From the NCBI GenBank assembly GCA_030998015.1, contig JARWMV010000078.1, positions 1-57,964 on the forward strand: a stretch of 57,964 nt of DNA, written 5' to 3'. Below the pieces are notes generated by a model. That model made no database searches. It was not told where the DNA came from and saw nothing but the letters and a program-made list of their open reading frames with translations. The translations under genes were made by a program, and so were the position numbers. Of this stretch, positions 34,972 through 45,260 are shown piece after piece (positions within the stretch are counted from its first letter, which is position 1; the number at the start of each line of letters is the position of its first letter). Source of the DNA: Ceratorhiza oryzae-sativae. Lineage: Eukaryota > Basidiomycota > Agaricomycetes > Cantharellales > Ceratobasidiaceae.

Positions 34972-37900
34972 ATGTCGAGATTGAGGCGCCTGCGTGTCTC
35001 GAGTTGGCCGATTGAGGCGACCATGGCGCTAATCAGCTCTGTGTTCGATGAGCGATATGTCTGGAATCTGCATTCTGAAGCGCAAAGAGTTGCTGATTCG
35101 CCAGCCTGCGGGGGCACTATAAAATTGCTACCAGAAGAGATGGTGACGATAGAAATACCTGGACACGCCAGTTGCATAGAAGAAAGGAAGAAATACCATG
35201 GGCGACTTGAAACAGTATGTGACTAAATCTCAAACTATGGTCGATCTAACAGGCTCGCGCCAATGTCAAAAGACAACAAAAAGATGATGCAGCGGAGCCT
35301 ACGACAGATACACGAGACAGTAACCAGCTAGCGAATGATGTGAAGCATGAGCAGCACGACTCATGCTTCACCGTAGGCTCAAGAATTGATGAAATTCTGG
35401 CTCACAGTCAAGACTACCCGGAATACCTGGGTCACCAGGATAAGGCTGGTTATTTGACCAACCTTGGAATCTCATGGCTTTGTCGATTTGAGCGACTAGG
35501 TGACATGAGCGACTTGGACAAAGCGCTCGCATGTCAAGTGCACGCAGTCGATCTCACTCCAGATGGCCATCCAGATAAGCCTAGTCGCCTGAACAACCTT
35601 GGAAGCGTATGGCTGTGTCGTTTCGAGCGACTGGGTGACATGGCTGACTTGGGCAATGCACTCGCGTGTCAAGTGCGTGCAGTCAATCTCACTCCAAATG
35701 GCCATCCAGACAAGCCTAGTTGCCTGAACAACCTTGGAAGCGCATGGTTTCGTCGATTTGAGCGACTGGGCGACATGACCGACTTGGATAATGCACTTAC
35801 ATGTCAAGCACAAGCAGTCGATCTCACTCCAGATGACCATCCAGACAAGCCTAGTAGGCTGAACAACCTTGGGAATGTGTGGCGTTGTCGATTTGAGCGA
35901 CTAGGTGACATGTCCGACTTGGATAATGCAATTGTATGTCAAGCACAAGCAGTCAATCTCACTCCAGACGGCCATCCCGATAAGCCTGGTGGCCTGAGCA
36001 ACCTTGGAATCTCACGGCATTGTCGATTTGAGCGACTGGGTGACATGTCCGACTTGGATAATGCACTTACATCTCAAGCACAAGCAGTCGATCTCACTCC
36101 AGATGGCCACCCAGACAAGCCTAGTAGGCTGAACAACCTTGGGAGTGTGTGGCGTTGTCGATTTGAGCGACTAGGTGACATGTCCGACTTGGATAATGCA
36201 ATTGAATGTCAAGCACAAGCAGTCAATCTCACTCCAGACGGCCATCCCGATAAGCCTGGTGGCCTGAGCAACCTTGGAATCTCACGGCATTGTCGATTTG
36301 AGCGACTGGGTGACATGTCCGACTTGGATAATGCACTTACATGTCAAGCACAAGCAGTCAATCTTAGTGCAGAAGGGCATCCAAACCAGTCTGCTTATCT
36401 GCGCAACCTCGGCAATTCTCATCGGAGTCGATATATGGTGTCCAAGGATTCCCGAGATCTTGAGATTGCTGCCGTTGTATTCGGGCGGGGTGCTAGATCA
36501 CTGGCTGGCCAACCTCACATTCAGTTCGATTGTGCTCGGCTATGGGCAGGCACATTATCTTTGCTTGAACTTTCTCCACTTGAAGCCTATAGTACCACCT
36601 TTGCGATTTTGCCCAAGTTGATCTGGTTGGGACAAACTGCCCAAGCACGATACTCCACCTTGACTACCATCAGCGAATTTGTGCCCGAAGCTGCTGCTTG
36701 GGCATTTTCCGCCAACTTACATGAAGTCGCTTTGGAGTGGCTCGAACAAGGCTGCTCGGTCATCTGGAAACAGATGTTACAGCTCCGGACACCATTGGAT
36801 GACCTTGCTGAAGTGAGCGCTGCGCTAGCCAACGATCTGAAAGGCACCGCTTCTCAGCTTGACGCAGTGCCCTCTTCTTACAATGTCAAATTAAGCCCTG
36901 AGACCATGGTAAACACTGAGTCTCTGACTCGACGTCACCATACACTCGCAGTTCGTTGGGAGAGGCTTGTGGTGGAGGCTCGCCAGCTTCCTGGGTTTCA
37001 AGAATTTTTACTACCAACAAAGGCACAGATCCTTCGAACGGCCGCTCGCGATGGACCAGTTGTGTTGATCAACACTCATGACGTACGTTGCGACGCTCTT
37101 ATCATCATGCCAGGAGTAGAGGATATGGTTCATGTGCCGCTACCAAGATTTTCCTCAGCGAAATGCGGACATCTACTTGCGCAGAGCAACAGCCTCTATC
37201 GTAGCGGCGAGCAGAGTCACTTGGCTCGTGGATTCACGCGTAAATCCGAAGACCCTCTACAAATCTTCAAATCGCTCTGGTCAGATGTGGTGGGTCCAGT
37301 TTTAGATGCAATTTGGGGAATCGTAAGCATGGCCCTCTACGGATCCAAATTTCTAATCATCTCACCAATAACTTCTAGAATAAAGATACTTCGGACGTGC
37401 TCCCTCACGTCACATGGTGCGCTACTGGAGCTTTATCATTGTTGCCTCTTCATGCAGCAGGCCCATACGACGGCCGATCCCCGAACGCTTTCGATCTCGT
37501 TGTTTCCTCTTATACGCCAACAATAGGCGCGTTAATCTCACCCACTGCACCTTCGATCAAGTCCCGGTGTCGGCTTTTGGCGGTTGGGCAAGCTGCATCA
37601 CCGGGGAAACCCCCCCTGCCACAAACCGTAACAGAACTCAATATGATCAGGAAACACATCGAACCAAGTAACTATTGCGAGCTCACTGGCGCATCTGCAA
37701 CCATCCAGTCCACAATTGAGGCCATGGAAGAGAATGACTGGGTGCATTTCGCGTGCCATGGGAGTCAGGATGTCTTCAATCCTCGCCAAAGCGCCCTCCA
37801 TCTTCACGATGGGAAGCTCACCCTGGACGAAATAGCCAAGCGAGCGTTCAAGAACAAGGGTCTCGCCTTTTTGTCTGCGTCCCATACCGCCACTGGGGAT

Positions 37901-38164
37901 GCCAAGCTACCAGGGGAATCTACTCATTTGGCAGCTGGGATGCTTACAGCGGGATATCGGAGTGTCATCGCCACGTTATGGTCGATCAAAGACGAAGATG
38001 CGCCAAGGATAGCGGAGGGTGTGTATGCGGAGCTTACCAAGGACGGGAGGATGGATCATACTCAGACCGCGAGGGCGCTTCACAAGGCAGTCGGAGCACT
38101 ACGTGAAAAGGTTGGGGTGGAGGCCATCGGGCGATGGGCGCCTTTTATTCATATGGGCTCGTAG
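34972..38164 (+). CDS. TPR-CHAT protein with Ser at the catalytic Cys position
   Basis: Large protein of the Rhizoctonia-type TPR-CHAT family; CHAT is a caspase-like peptidase domain. The first exon is approximate (MSRLRRLRVSS at 34972). An intron (GTATGT..AACAG, about 35215-35260) leads to the repeat region at about 35435-36400: eight TPR-like units of 45 residues with the core RFERLGDMSDLDNA. A helical linker follows (ALEWLEQGCSVIWKQML). A 57-bp intron (37322-37378) leads to TWCATGALSLLPLHAAG and the CHAT core: His in WVHFACHGSQ, then LAFLSASHTATGD where family members normally read LSACQTATGD. The codon at 37880-37882 is TCC (Ser). Then HLAAGMLTAGYRSVIATLWS, ending FIHMGS. In bacteria and fungi such proteins are linked to regulated proteolysis and programmed cell death; the role here is unknown. 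Confidence 0.82.
35435..36400 (+). repeat. Eight tandem 135-bp TPR-coding repeats
   Basis: Unit length is exactly 135 bp (45 codons), as seen from the spacing of GGCCATCC anchors near 35564, 35699, 35969, 36104 and 36239. Within it, a 270-bp block (about 35880-36149) is repeated almost exactly at about 36150-36419, showing a recent two-unit duplication. Confidence 0.85.
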
Positions 38165-39730
38165 TTCTCGGACCAGTAGTTTATGACGGGGAATGTGTAG
38201 ATACCAGATAGTGTCCCGCGCCGATGCTATTCAGGTTCACCAAATCCAGCAAATCGATAGCAATATACATATAGTTAGCAATATGATCGCTCTTCGGATC
38301 CACTGCATTTATAATATCTGGAATCTGCTTTCTTGTGACAAAAGCGCATACAACCTCAGGTGAATCGTATCGAGAACGAATATCGAGCAGATTATCACGA
38401 GGAGTTTATCCATCTGTATGGCATACTGTAAATTGAGATATTAATATATCCTAGCACAATTCTCTTACACATATGCGTGGCTATGGCATAGCTGCCGGTA
38501 TGTTCCTCCGGCGTGAAAAACGAGCAGGGCAACGCTGGGGAAGGCGAGAAGGGGATGTCCTATAGCTGGTGGAGGTCGGGAGCAGGAGGTGCAGGTGGAA
38601 CCAGGGTCCCCCCTAGGGTCCCCTGGTCCAACGCCACCAACTTCGAAGATTGGGATGGCTTGGAATCAGCCTCCATGCCGAAACCAACGCATCAAGCAAG
38701 CAAGTCATTCTCATCCATATTCATCTTGAAATAGTCTCGAAGATATCAACTCATAACCCAGAAATCCTCCTCTTTCCCTTGATCTATCTCGCAAGTATTC
38801 TGGTAGGGTAGCCACAATGGTGTGTCCGCGACCTCAAAATGCGAAGCTGGCCTCCAGGTTATGCAGAGTGAGAATTTCCGGCATGTTTATGTCAGAATCT
38901 TGGTTCGTGCTTAGGCTTGAAATAGGTATTTCATGTGACGCTAACTCATGTGACATTAACGTCTCGCGTCAGGCAATAGTGTCGGCTGGACCGGGCTTGT
39001 TTGTGATCGAACATGATGTCATGAGGACGCGAAGCGACTCAGGCCGTCGGTTTCATAATATTAGCATATTTGCGTGACGGCTGGAGCTGCTGGAATGCCG
39101 ACGATTGGATTTCTGAAGAATTCCGTCGGACACATGTATGCGCCTATGCCCAGGCTCTGATACTTGCCATAGTGCAAGCGCCAAGGTCGCTTGTCGCGTA
39201 TTGGTGACACCAATGTACGGAGATAGCTCGTTTTCAGACCATTCAGTTCTAGTTGAGGAGCCAAGACCTGCCACTACTCAAGTCAAAGGGTGCGTGCCAT
39301 CAAGTTCTATTTCAGGCTTGTCGGCGAACGCACCTGATGAACGACGGCCGTGAACTGTCCAGGGCGATCCCGAAGTCACACACCAACGCGGCGCAAGGCT
39401 GGATATATATATGTCGCATCCACAGACGTCCTTGCCTATTCCCCATTTCTCCTCGTTCTCCCCCATTCCTATTCTCCCCGCACTCCTAACCGCCGCCGAG
39501 AAACACGTGATGTAAGATTATTATTATTTTGCATTCAATTTTAGCGTGCTACATGATCACAAGGCCAAACCGCACGAGACCGAGTCCAGAGAGAGACGAG
39601 GAGAGAGAGCCGGCCACAGGGCCCGGTGACATCAGCAGAGGAGAAAGAAGAAGAAGAGGGCGTAAACAAGGGGGGGTCAAGAGTGGGGCCCGAGGGCAAG
39701 AAGGAGAACTGAGACTATGTAGTAAGCTAA
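38165..39730. other. Intergenic, nothing recognised
   Basis: No gene or element was identified over 1.6 kb. Purine-rich tracts occur at 39580-39670. Confidence 0.45.
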
Positions 39731-40743
39731 CTAAATAATACACCCGTCATTATAAGTAGTTTTACGGAAACAATGAGAGTAGTGAATGAAACGGGAGAGA
39801 ACGGTAAGGCCCTTTGCGGAGCCGAAGGGATCAGAAAGGAGCAACGGTTTCGACACCTTGCGTAGAATGAGCGACCTGTAGATGTCATGCAGCGGACACT
39901 CCCGGATCACATGTGCAATTGTCTGTTTGGTCTGATAGTCGCAATGGTACTCGGCCAAGTTCTGGGCATCCTTGGTTAGGTTGAAGCGCGCGTAGTATTC
40001 CCCAAAGAATCCGTGCCCGAGGATGATCTGGATGAGGCGGCAGTGGCTGTACCTATCTATATTGATGCCTTGGTGGTAAGCATGGAGCTCTCACGCAGGG
40101 AGGTAACTCGTGGCTAAGATACAAATCGTACTTAGCTCAACTACGAAGGTAGAGAACTGGTGTATATACTGTACTAAGATACAAATCGTACTTCAGAGTA
40201 CATTGTGAATAGAATACATGAGAAAAGAAAGAAAATACGATACCTTAGCTCAACTACGAAGGTAGAGAACTAAGGAAGGAGAAAGGGGGTTCCCGCGAAC
40301 TCGCGCATGATATCAGAGGGGGGATACGAGACAAATACAAATATGCGCATACATACACGCATATGATTGTGAATTCAACAGAGGGATAGGTGCACGTGGC
40401 CAGAGTGGTGTTCGGAGTTCCACCTGCGTTCCCATGTGCGGATTGCCTTAGTCTTGGCTCTAGCCTTGGCCCAAGAGATAGTGCGGTTGAATATGGGTGT
40501 GGGTGTGAGCGAGGATGCTTCAAGGGCGAGGGTGTCAGCGCGTTCATTGCCGGTGATCTTGGCGTGTTCTTTGATCCATTGGACTGTGATTGTGAGGTCG
40601 GGGTATGCACATAATAGATCGTCGACGCAGTTCCTGAAGATGGTCGACGAGGCTTGGGCAGGATGGGGCGACAGGTCCGTAATCATCTGGACCGACACGT
40701 GATGTACGACACCAGCTGTGCCGGGACAGATTTGCCGGAACAC
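39731..40743 (-). pseudogene. RNase H end of a non-LTR retroelement, interrupted
   Basis: Remnant of a retrotransposon polyprotein. The minus-strand frame 40375-40743 has RNase H features (VQWIKEHAKITGNERADTLA), followed by WERRWNSEHHSGHVHLSL. After a 293-bp inserted repeat (40088-40380) the frame resumes with HAYHQGINIDRY and GHGFFGEYYARFN, then the zinc-knuckle-like HCDYQTKQTIAHVIRECPLHD, ending at 39731. The reverse transcriptase part is missing. The order RNase H then CCHC-like tail suits non-LTR elements of fungi. Confidence 0.7.
40088..40380 (-). repeat. Inserted 293-bp repeat, solo-LTR-like, copy 1
   Basis: On the minus strand it begins TGTTGAATTCACAATCATATG. It interrupts the RNase H frame; removing it together with a 3-bp CTC duplication restores the frame. 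Copy 2 is at 44531-44817. Both contain two internal copies of TAGCTCAACTACGAAGGTAG (or a one-base variant). No coding capacity. Confidence 0.65.
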
Positions 40744-41418
40744 TGCGACTGACGGATTTACATATGTTACTAGTCTCGCATGTCATACATAACTTCGCCC
40801 CGTGATGCATCGGCGTCTCTCGCTCCAGACTGCCAACCAAGACCATCTGTCTTGTTGCCCTCACCCTCATCCGACTTTGAACCCGCTGTAGGTCGTCCGC
40901 TCTTTGACGCTTACGACGACGACTAGTGTACGGCTAACAGGGCCTACCCCAGTCATACCACCCCATCTTCACCAGCATACACTAAGTGGAACATTCGCTA
41001 GATTGGCGGCTGACTAGGAGTAGCGTAGGCCTAGTCCTACGCGTAGAAAGCGGCCTGGACAGACCTGTCAATGGGGAGTGAAAGGCATGGAGTGACCGGA
41101 GTAGGGCATTTTCGCGGTGCACTAACGACGACAGCCCCCCTCCACACCGCCTCTCTCTAGGCGGCCGAACTTCAAGAACGACTCAAGGAGCAAGCGTCGA
41201 CACCCGGAATCGAAAACCAGCTGGCCGACTGTTGGGGCGACGTGGCGCACATGGGCTACCGCGACCCCGTTGCCGTACTCGTCAGAGGGTACGGTTAATA
41301 ATTCTCCAAGACCCCATACACCGTTTATATACCTGGTTTTATAAACAACCCTGTTTATATTTCTCCTGACAAACGAAATGGTCACGTGCATCTAAATATG
41401 CAGACAAGTATATTCATG
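40744..41418. other. Degenerate repeat sequence
   Basis: No gene is recognised. It may include decayed upstream parts of the retroelement. A short near-palindrome (gtaggcctagtcctac) lies around 41026-41041. Confidence 0.35.
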
Positions 41419-41745
41419 TTATGTACACCAGAACGAACGCGAAGAGCCGGTGATCCTGATAAGTTTGAGTGGCGCGCCAGCCTTGGGATGAGCTTTGGGT
41501 AACTCTATATGGTCTGAGACTCCCAAAACCGTGTCCGGTACGGGCTTATCGTTCAGCATATCCATGAGATAAGGCCCACCAAGGCCAACCCCGTCCTTTT
41601 CGCCAAACCCAAATTCATCTCGAGCAGGTTGAAGTGAACAATCCGTCTCGTCGTCGCTATCCGCGCCGTCCCACGGTTCTTTCCCCTTTTTTTCGTTGCC
41701 TAGAGTAGTACTTGGTGTGCCTACTCTCTGCCAATACTTGAATAT
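41419..41745 (-). other. Open exon-like frame of unknown origin
   Basis: 109 codons are open on the minus strand, with no Met at the start but a splice acceptor-like GCTAG just before it. The translated text looks coding: KEPWDGADSDDETDCSL, then DEFGFGEKDGVGLGGPYLMD, ending SSRSFWCT. It may be the last exon of a gene or transposon whose upstream part has been lost, since MITE copy B sits 210 bp upstream. Family not recognised. Confidence 0.35.
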
Positions 41746-41956
41746 CTAGCTAACGCGTAGTAACGCCGCCCGCCCTAATGATGCTTTTGCGCGCTCACTA
41801 GGTCCTGGTAGCGCTGGCAGCGCCTGCTGCTTTGGGTCTAGCGTTCACTCAAAATCATCGTTAGACCTGTGGAGCTACCAGGGGTGACCCATTTCCGGCC
41901 GCATCTTACCTTCGCAGACGGCGGAGCCTGCTGTAGATCGCATTCCCTAACGAAAA

Positions 41957-42110
41957 GTGGATGACTTCCCGTAAGGGCCAGATCTAAGCTAAGCTAAGCT
42001 AAAGTCTGGATGACGTCATAAATTATTAATGTCTGATTACTCTATGTTGTAATCATTCCGCCTTTAGAATGGCGTAGCTTTAGTTTTAGCTCTTACGGGA
42101 AGTCATCCAG
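41957..42110 (-). mobile_element. MITE family 1, copy B
   Basis: Inverse-oriented copy, about 95% identical to copy A at 22571-22724. Both 18-bp ends (TGGATGACTTCCCGTAAG) are intact. Confidence 0.8.
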
Positions 42111-42382
42111 TAGCTCAAACGATAGCCTAGTATTCAATGTATGTTACTTCAAAGTGTCAAATATTTTGAATTATACACGAAGCAGCACGAGGTGATGCAA
42201 GTCGGCGGGGTCTGGGGCCCATTTGTGGCCAGGCTCGGAATCATTTGAACCGCCTCGGATCCAGCGGATTGGTCCAGTGGCCAATCAGAATCGACTATCA
42301 TCTCAAACTCGCACGCATCGTTCGACCATGTGTCACTCGAAAATAAGCTACTAAAGTACGTATAATATTAAACGAACATCAA
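42111..42382. other. Spacer, nothing recognised
   Basis: Sequence between MITE copy B and the transposase pseudogene. No features. Confidence 0.4.
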
Positions 42383-44004
42383 CTATCTGGCTAACGGACC
42401 CGGTAAACTCGGTGGTACAGGAGGAAAATCGGCGCCCTGCAATGTAGAAACTGGAGTCCCAACCTCCACGGCGCCAGGCTCACGACCCGCGACCCGCTGA
42501 GATGAGCAGGTGGTGCCAAACATGCTTGAGTACCGCGGGAGCGCTTTGAGCTCTGGGTGAGCTTCAAAGTGTGCCGAAATCCTGTCAAAAATATCCGAAC
42601 GTTTCGAGTTGGCAAATGGTACGCCGAGACACGCGGCTAAATCGCCTAGTCGCTCAAGATTTTTCGTTTTGTAGCTCTGGAACGACCCATCGAACGTGTA
42701 AGTTGAATCTACAATCATGTAGCTCCTTTTTCCCTCAATCTCCTTCGCCTTCGCCTCCTTTCTAGCCACCTTTTCCGCATCCACTGCCCGCTTTGCTTCC
42801 TCTTCCTCCAGCGCCTTCTCGAACGCCTCCTGCGTCTCCGGATTCGTCAAAAATCCAAACTTTTGAACCTTCGACATTGCAGAAGCTTCGGCAGAGGTTC
42901 TTTTCGGCTTGTTTCGTGCGTTCAGTTGGCGGTGAAGGTCTTCGTATTGGTGCTTTAGTAGGACAAGGTGAGTATAAGTTGTTTGTGCATATTCGGTGGC
43001 CTGAGTAAATGCATTCCATAGCGCTTCCGTCTTGGTCTTGTGTTGCGCAACCTGCTCAACAAGCGATAGCCCTTGCAGGCTACTAATATACCAACTACAG
43101 ACAGGCTTGCATTGGAGGTTGGCAGGCAATCCTGTTGGTACTAGTACTCAAGGTGAGTAAATAGTTTGTGATGCATTCTGCACATGCTCTTACCTTGAAC
43201 CGGCTCTAGATGACTTGGGCCAGCCAACTCAGGTGAAACTCCTGATAAAACTGCCTCGGGTTGGTTCAGGTTGTGGACATGGCCATTAGATGTGCTGACG
43301 GTTGGCTGCTCTCCTGCCTGTGTTGCATGAATTACAGGTATGTTGCCTTAATTTTCAGCAAGAGCTGGATCAATCGGGATGTCTGCAATGATTGTGTTTG
43401 AGCAGGTCTGATCGGTGACGGACATGATAGGAGGATCAGCTGGAGCCCCGTTGACGATGGTATCAGATGGAGCAGAGTAGTCTGAGTTGGGAAACAGTGG
43501 CTCATGAGTGGGCATGGTGGGATTGAGGTACATGGAGGGCTGGGGTGGTTCAGGAGCTGCACCACAATTGGGATTGTCAGGTTGTGCTAGATTGATGGGA
43601 GCATTGGGGAATGAGGGTGGGAGATGGGCAACAGTGGATGTAATCTTGCTTGGTGCGTAATCCATGTCTGTAAAGATGTTTGGGTTGAATGGGTGGTGAC
43701 CAGTGTGATGCCAAGCATCAACAATGATGTCTGGTTGCATGCCTGCCTCTTGGGCAGTCATATAATTTTCAATGGTTGTTGCTTTGGTCACCAAATCATC
43801 AACCCATACATGGCTCTTGCAGATCTTCCTCCACTCTGCCTGAACCTGATTGAACACACCAACATCAAGTGGCTGCATTTTATGTGCTGTTTTTGGCAGA
43901 AGGCAAAAAATAAATATCCTTTCCTGATATGCAATCTGGTGTATCCAGGCTGATATATGTGATCCATGGCTGTCCAACAGAAGAACTATTGGTGTGTCAG
44001 ACAC
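42383..44004 (-). pseudogene. pogo/DDE_1-type transposase, truncated
   Basis: C-terminal part of a pogo-like transposase. From 44004 down: LLDSHGSHISAWIHQIA (second catalytic Asp), LLPKTAHKMQPLDVGVFNQV, AWHHTGHHPFNP and a low-complexity Pro/Asn tail. An in-frame TAA lies at 43348-43350, after which the same frame continues (GNIPVIHATQAG, then HNLNQPEAVLSGVSPEL). The second open part, 42383-43129, has a coiled coil (HKTKTEALWNAF, EEEEAKRAVDAEKVARKEAK) and a SAP-like helix pair (LGDLAACLGVPFANSKRSDI). The N-terminal DNA-binding domain and first Asp are missing; upstream there is a MITE fragment. Confidence 0.75.
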
Positions 44005-44050
44005 TCAGTGATTGTTTGCTTCAGGTATGAAGACCTTCTGAAGCCACTTC

Positions 44051-44091
44051 TTAGCTTAGTTTTGGTTTTAGATCTTACAGGAATTCATCCA
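44051..44091 (-). repeat. MITE family 1, fragment D
   Basis: The right-end remnant TTAGCTTAGTTTTGGTTTTA..CTTACAGGAATTCATCCA matches the termini of copies A and B with several changes. It lies just upstream of the truncated transposase. Confidence 0.45.
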
Positions 44092-44097
44092 CTCTCC

Positions 44098-45260
44098 TGC
44101 CCTTCAGGCGGAATGGCTCAGCCCGGGAGTTATGGTGCACTGAATTGACAAGCTGCCTGATCATGCTCCTCCTGTTGTTGACTTGGACGATGTCTGTCAA
44201 ATCATGGGAGCGAGCAGCTGGCAGAGTCAAGAGGTTAATTTCTTCTATATTGTACATCAGTCAAGGTTGAAGAACTTACCAAATTTCACAAATGGATAAC
44301 CCAGTTCCAGCTGCTAATTAAGCACTGGGTTTTTTAACATGTCGAAACAGGCATGTATCAAAAACAGGTTTACAAACATGTTTTTATTCATGTTTACAAA
44401 CCCATGTTTATATAATATCAATACTAACTGTACCCTAGCATGGTAATTCAACCCACAACTTTCATGGCCATGTTTGTCCATTAGGCAAATCCAAGGGGCT
44501 CTCTGTACTGCCTCAACCAGGAACAAGGATCTCACACAGGGAGGTAACTTGTGGCTAAGATACAATTGTACTTAGCTCAACTACAAAGGTAAAACTATGT
44601 AATTACTATACCTAAGATACAATTGTACTGCAAGGTACAGTAAGAATAAAATACAGGAGAAAAGAGAGAAAATACTATACCTTAGCTCAACTACAAAGGT
44701 AGAGAACTAAGGAAGGAGAGAGGGGGTTCCTGCAAACTTGCACATGATATCCGAGGAGGGGTACAAAACAAAAACAAATATGCACATACATACACACATA
44801 TGATTGTAAATTCAACAGAGCAATGGCTGGCCGTAAGCAAGATGTTGATTGGGCAGAGTTAATTTGTATGGATCGTTCCCAAGAGCTGTACAATTCAGTG
44901 GTTTCGGCGAGGATGTGTAAGTGGCTGGCCCAGAAGTCTTGGCATCAGATGGGCTGTGTAGGTTATTGATGCTCCAAACCTAGACCGCTACATACATTTC
45001 CACTTGACTAGTTAAAGTCGCAATACATTATTACCACATATTGATTAAGTTTAGCCGCATTTAGTTTGATCATGCTCGCCATTTTATCGATTTCTCTCCA
45101 TTTTCCCCTCTTGATGTCGGGCATGCCAACGCGGCGGTGACCATCTCTCGACAGACGCTGGCTTCGGCGATCCTTTGATGCGATACACGCCTGTGTTGCC
45201 ACCCCGAAAACTATAAAACCTTGATGGCTTTGCCCTAGGACTCCACCATCCCACAAACTC
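44098..45260. other. Repeat-rich spacer upstream of the hydrolase gene
   Basis: Contains repeat copy 2 and no recognisable gene. The last 60 bp are presumably the hydrolase leader; ACTATAAAACC near 45208 is a TATA-like element. Confidence 0.4.
44531..44817 (-). repeat. Solo-LTR-like repeat, copy 2
   Basis: About 287 bp, co-linear with 40088-40380 and differing mainly by C-to-T / G-to-A type changes (for example CTCACGCAGG to CTCACACAGG, TACGAAGG to TACAAAGG, TATGCGCATA to TATGCACATA). Confidence 0.65.

Noticed and set aside
34794..35177. 127-codon minus-strand frame
   Set aside because: Opposite a plausible first exon of the TPR-CHAT gene, with no domain recognised. It is kept as the less likely reading.
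35435..36400. Regular repeats resembling a CRISPR or satellite array
   Set aside because: The repeats are protein-coding, in frame at 45 codons, and part of the TPR-CHAT gene.
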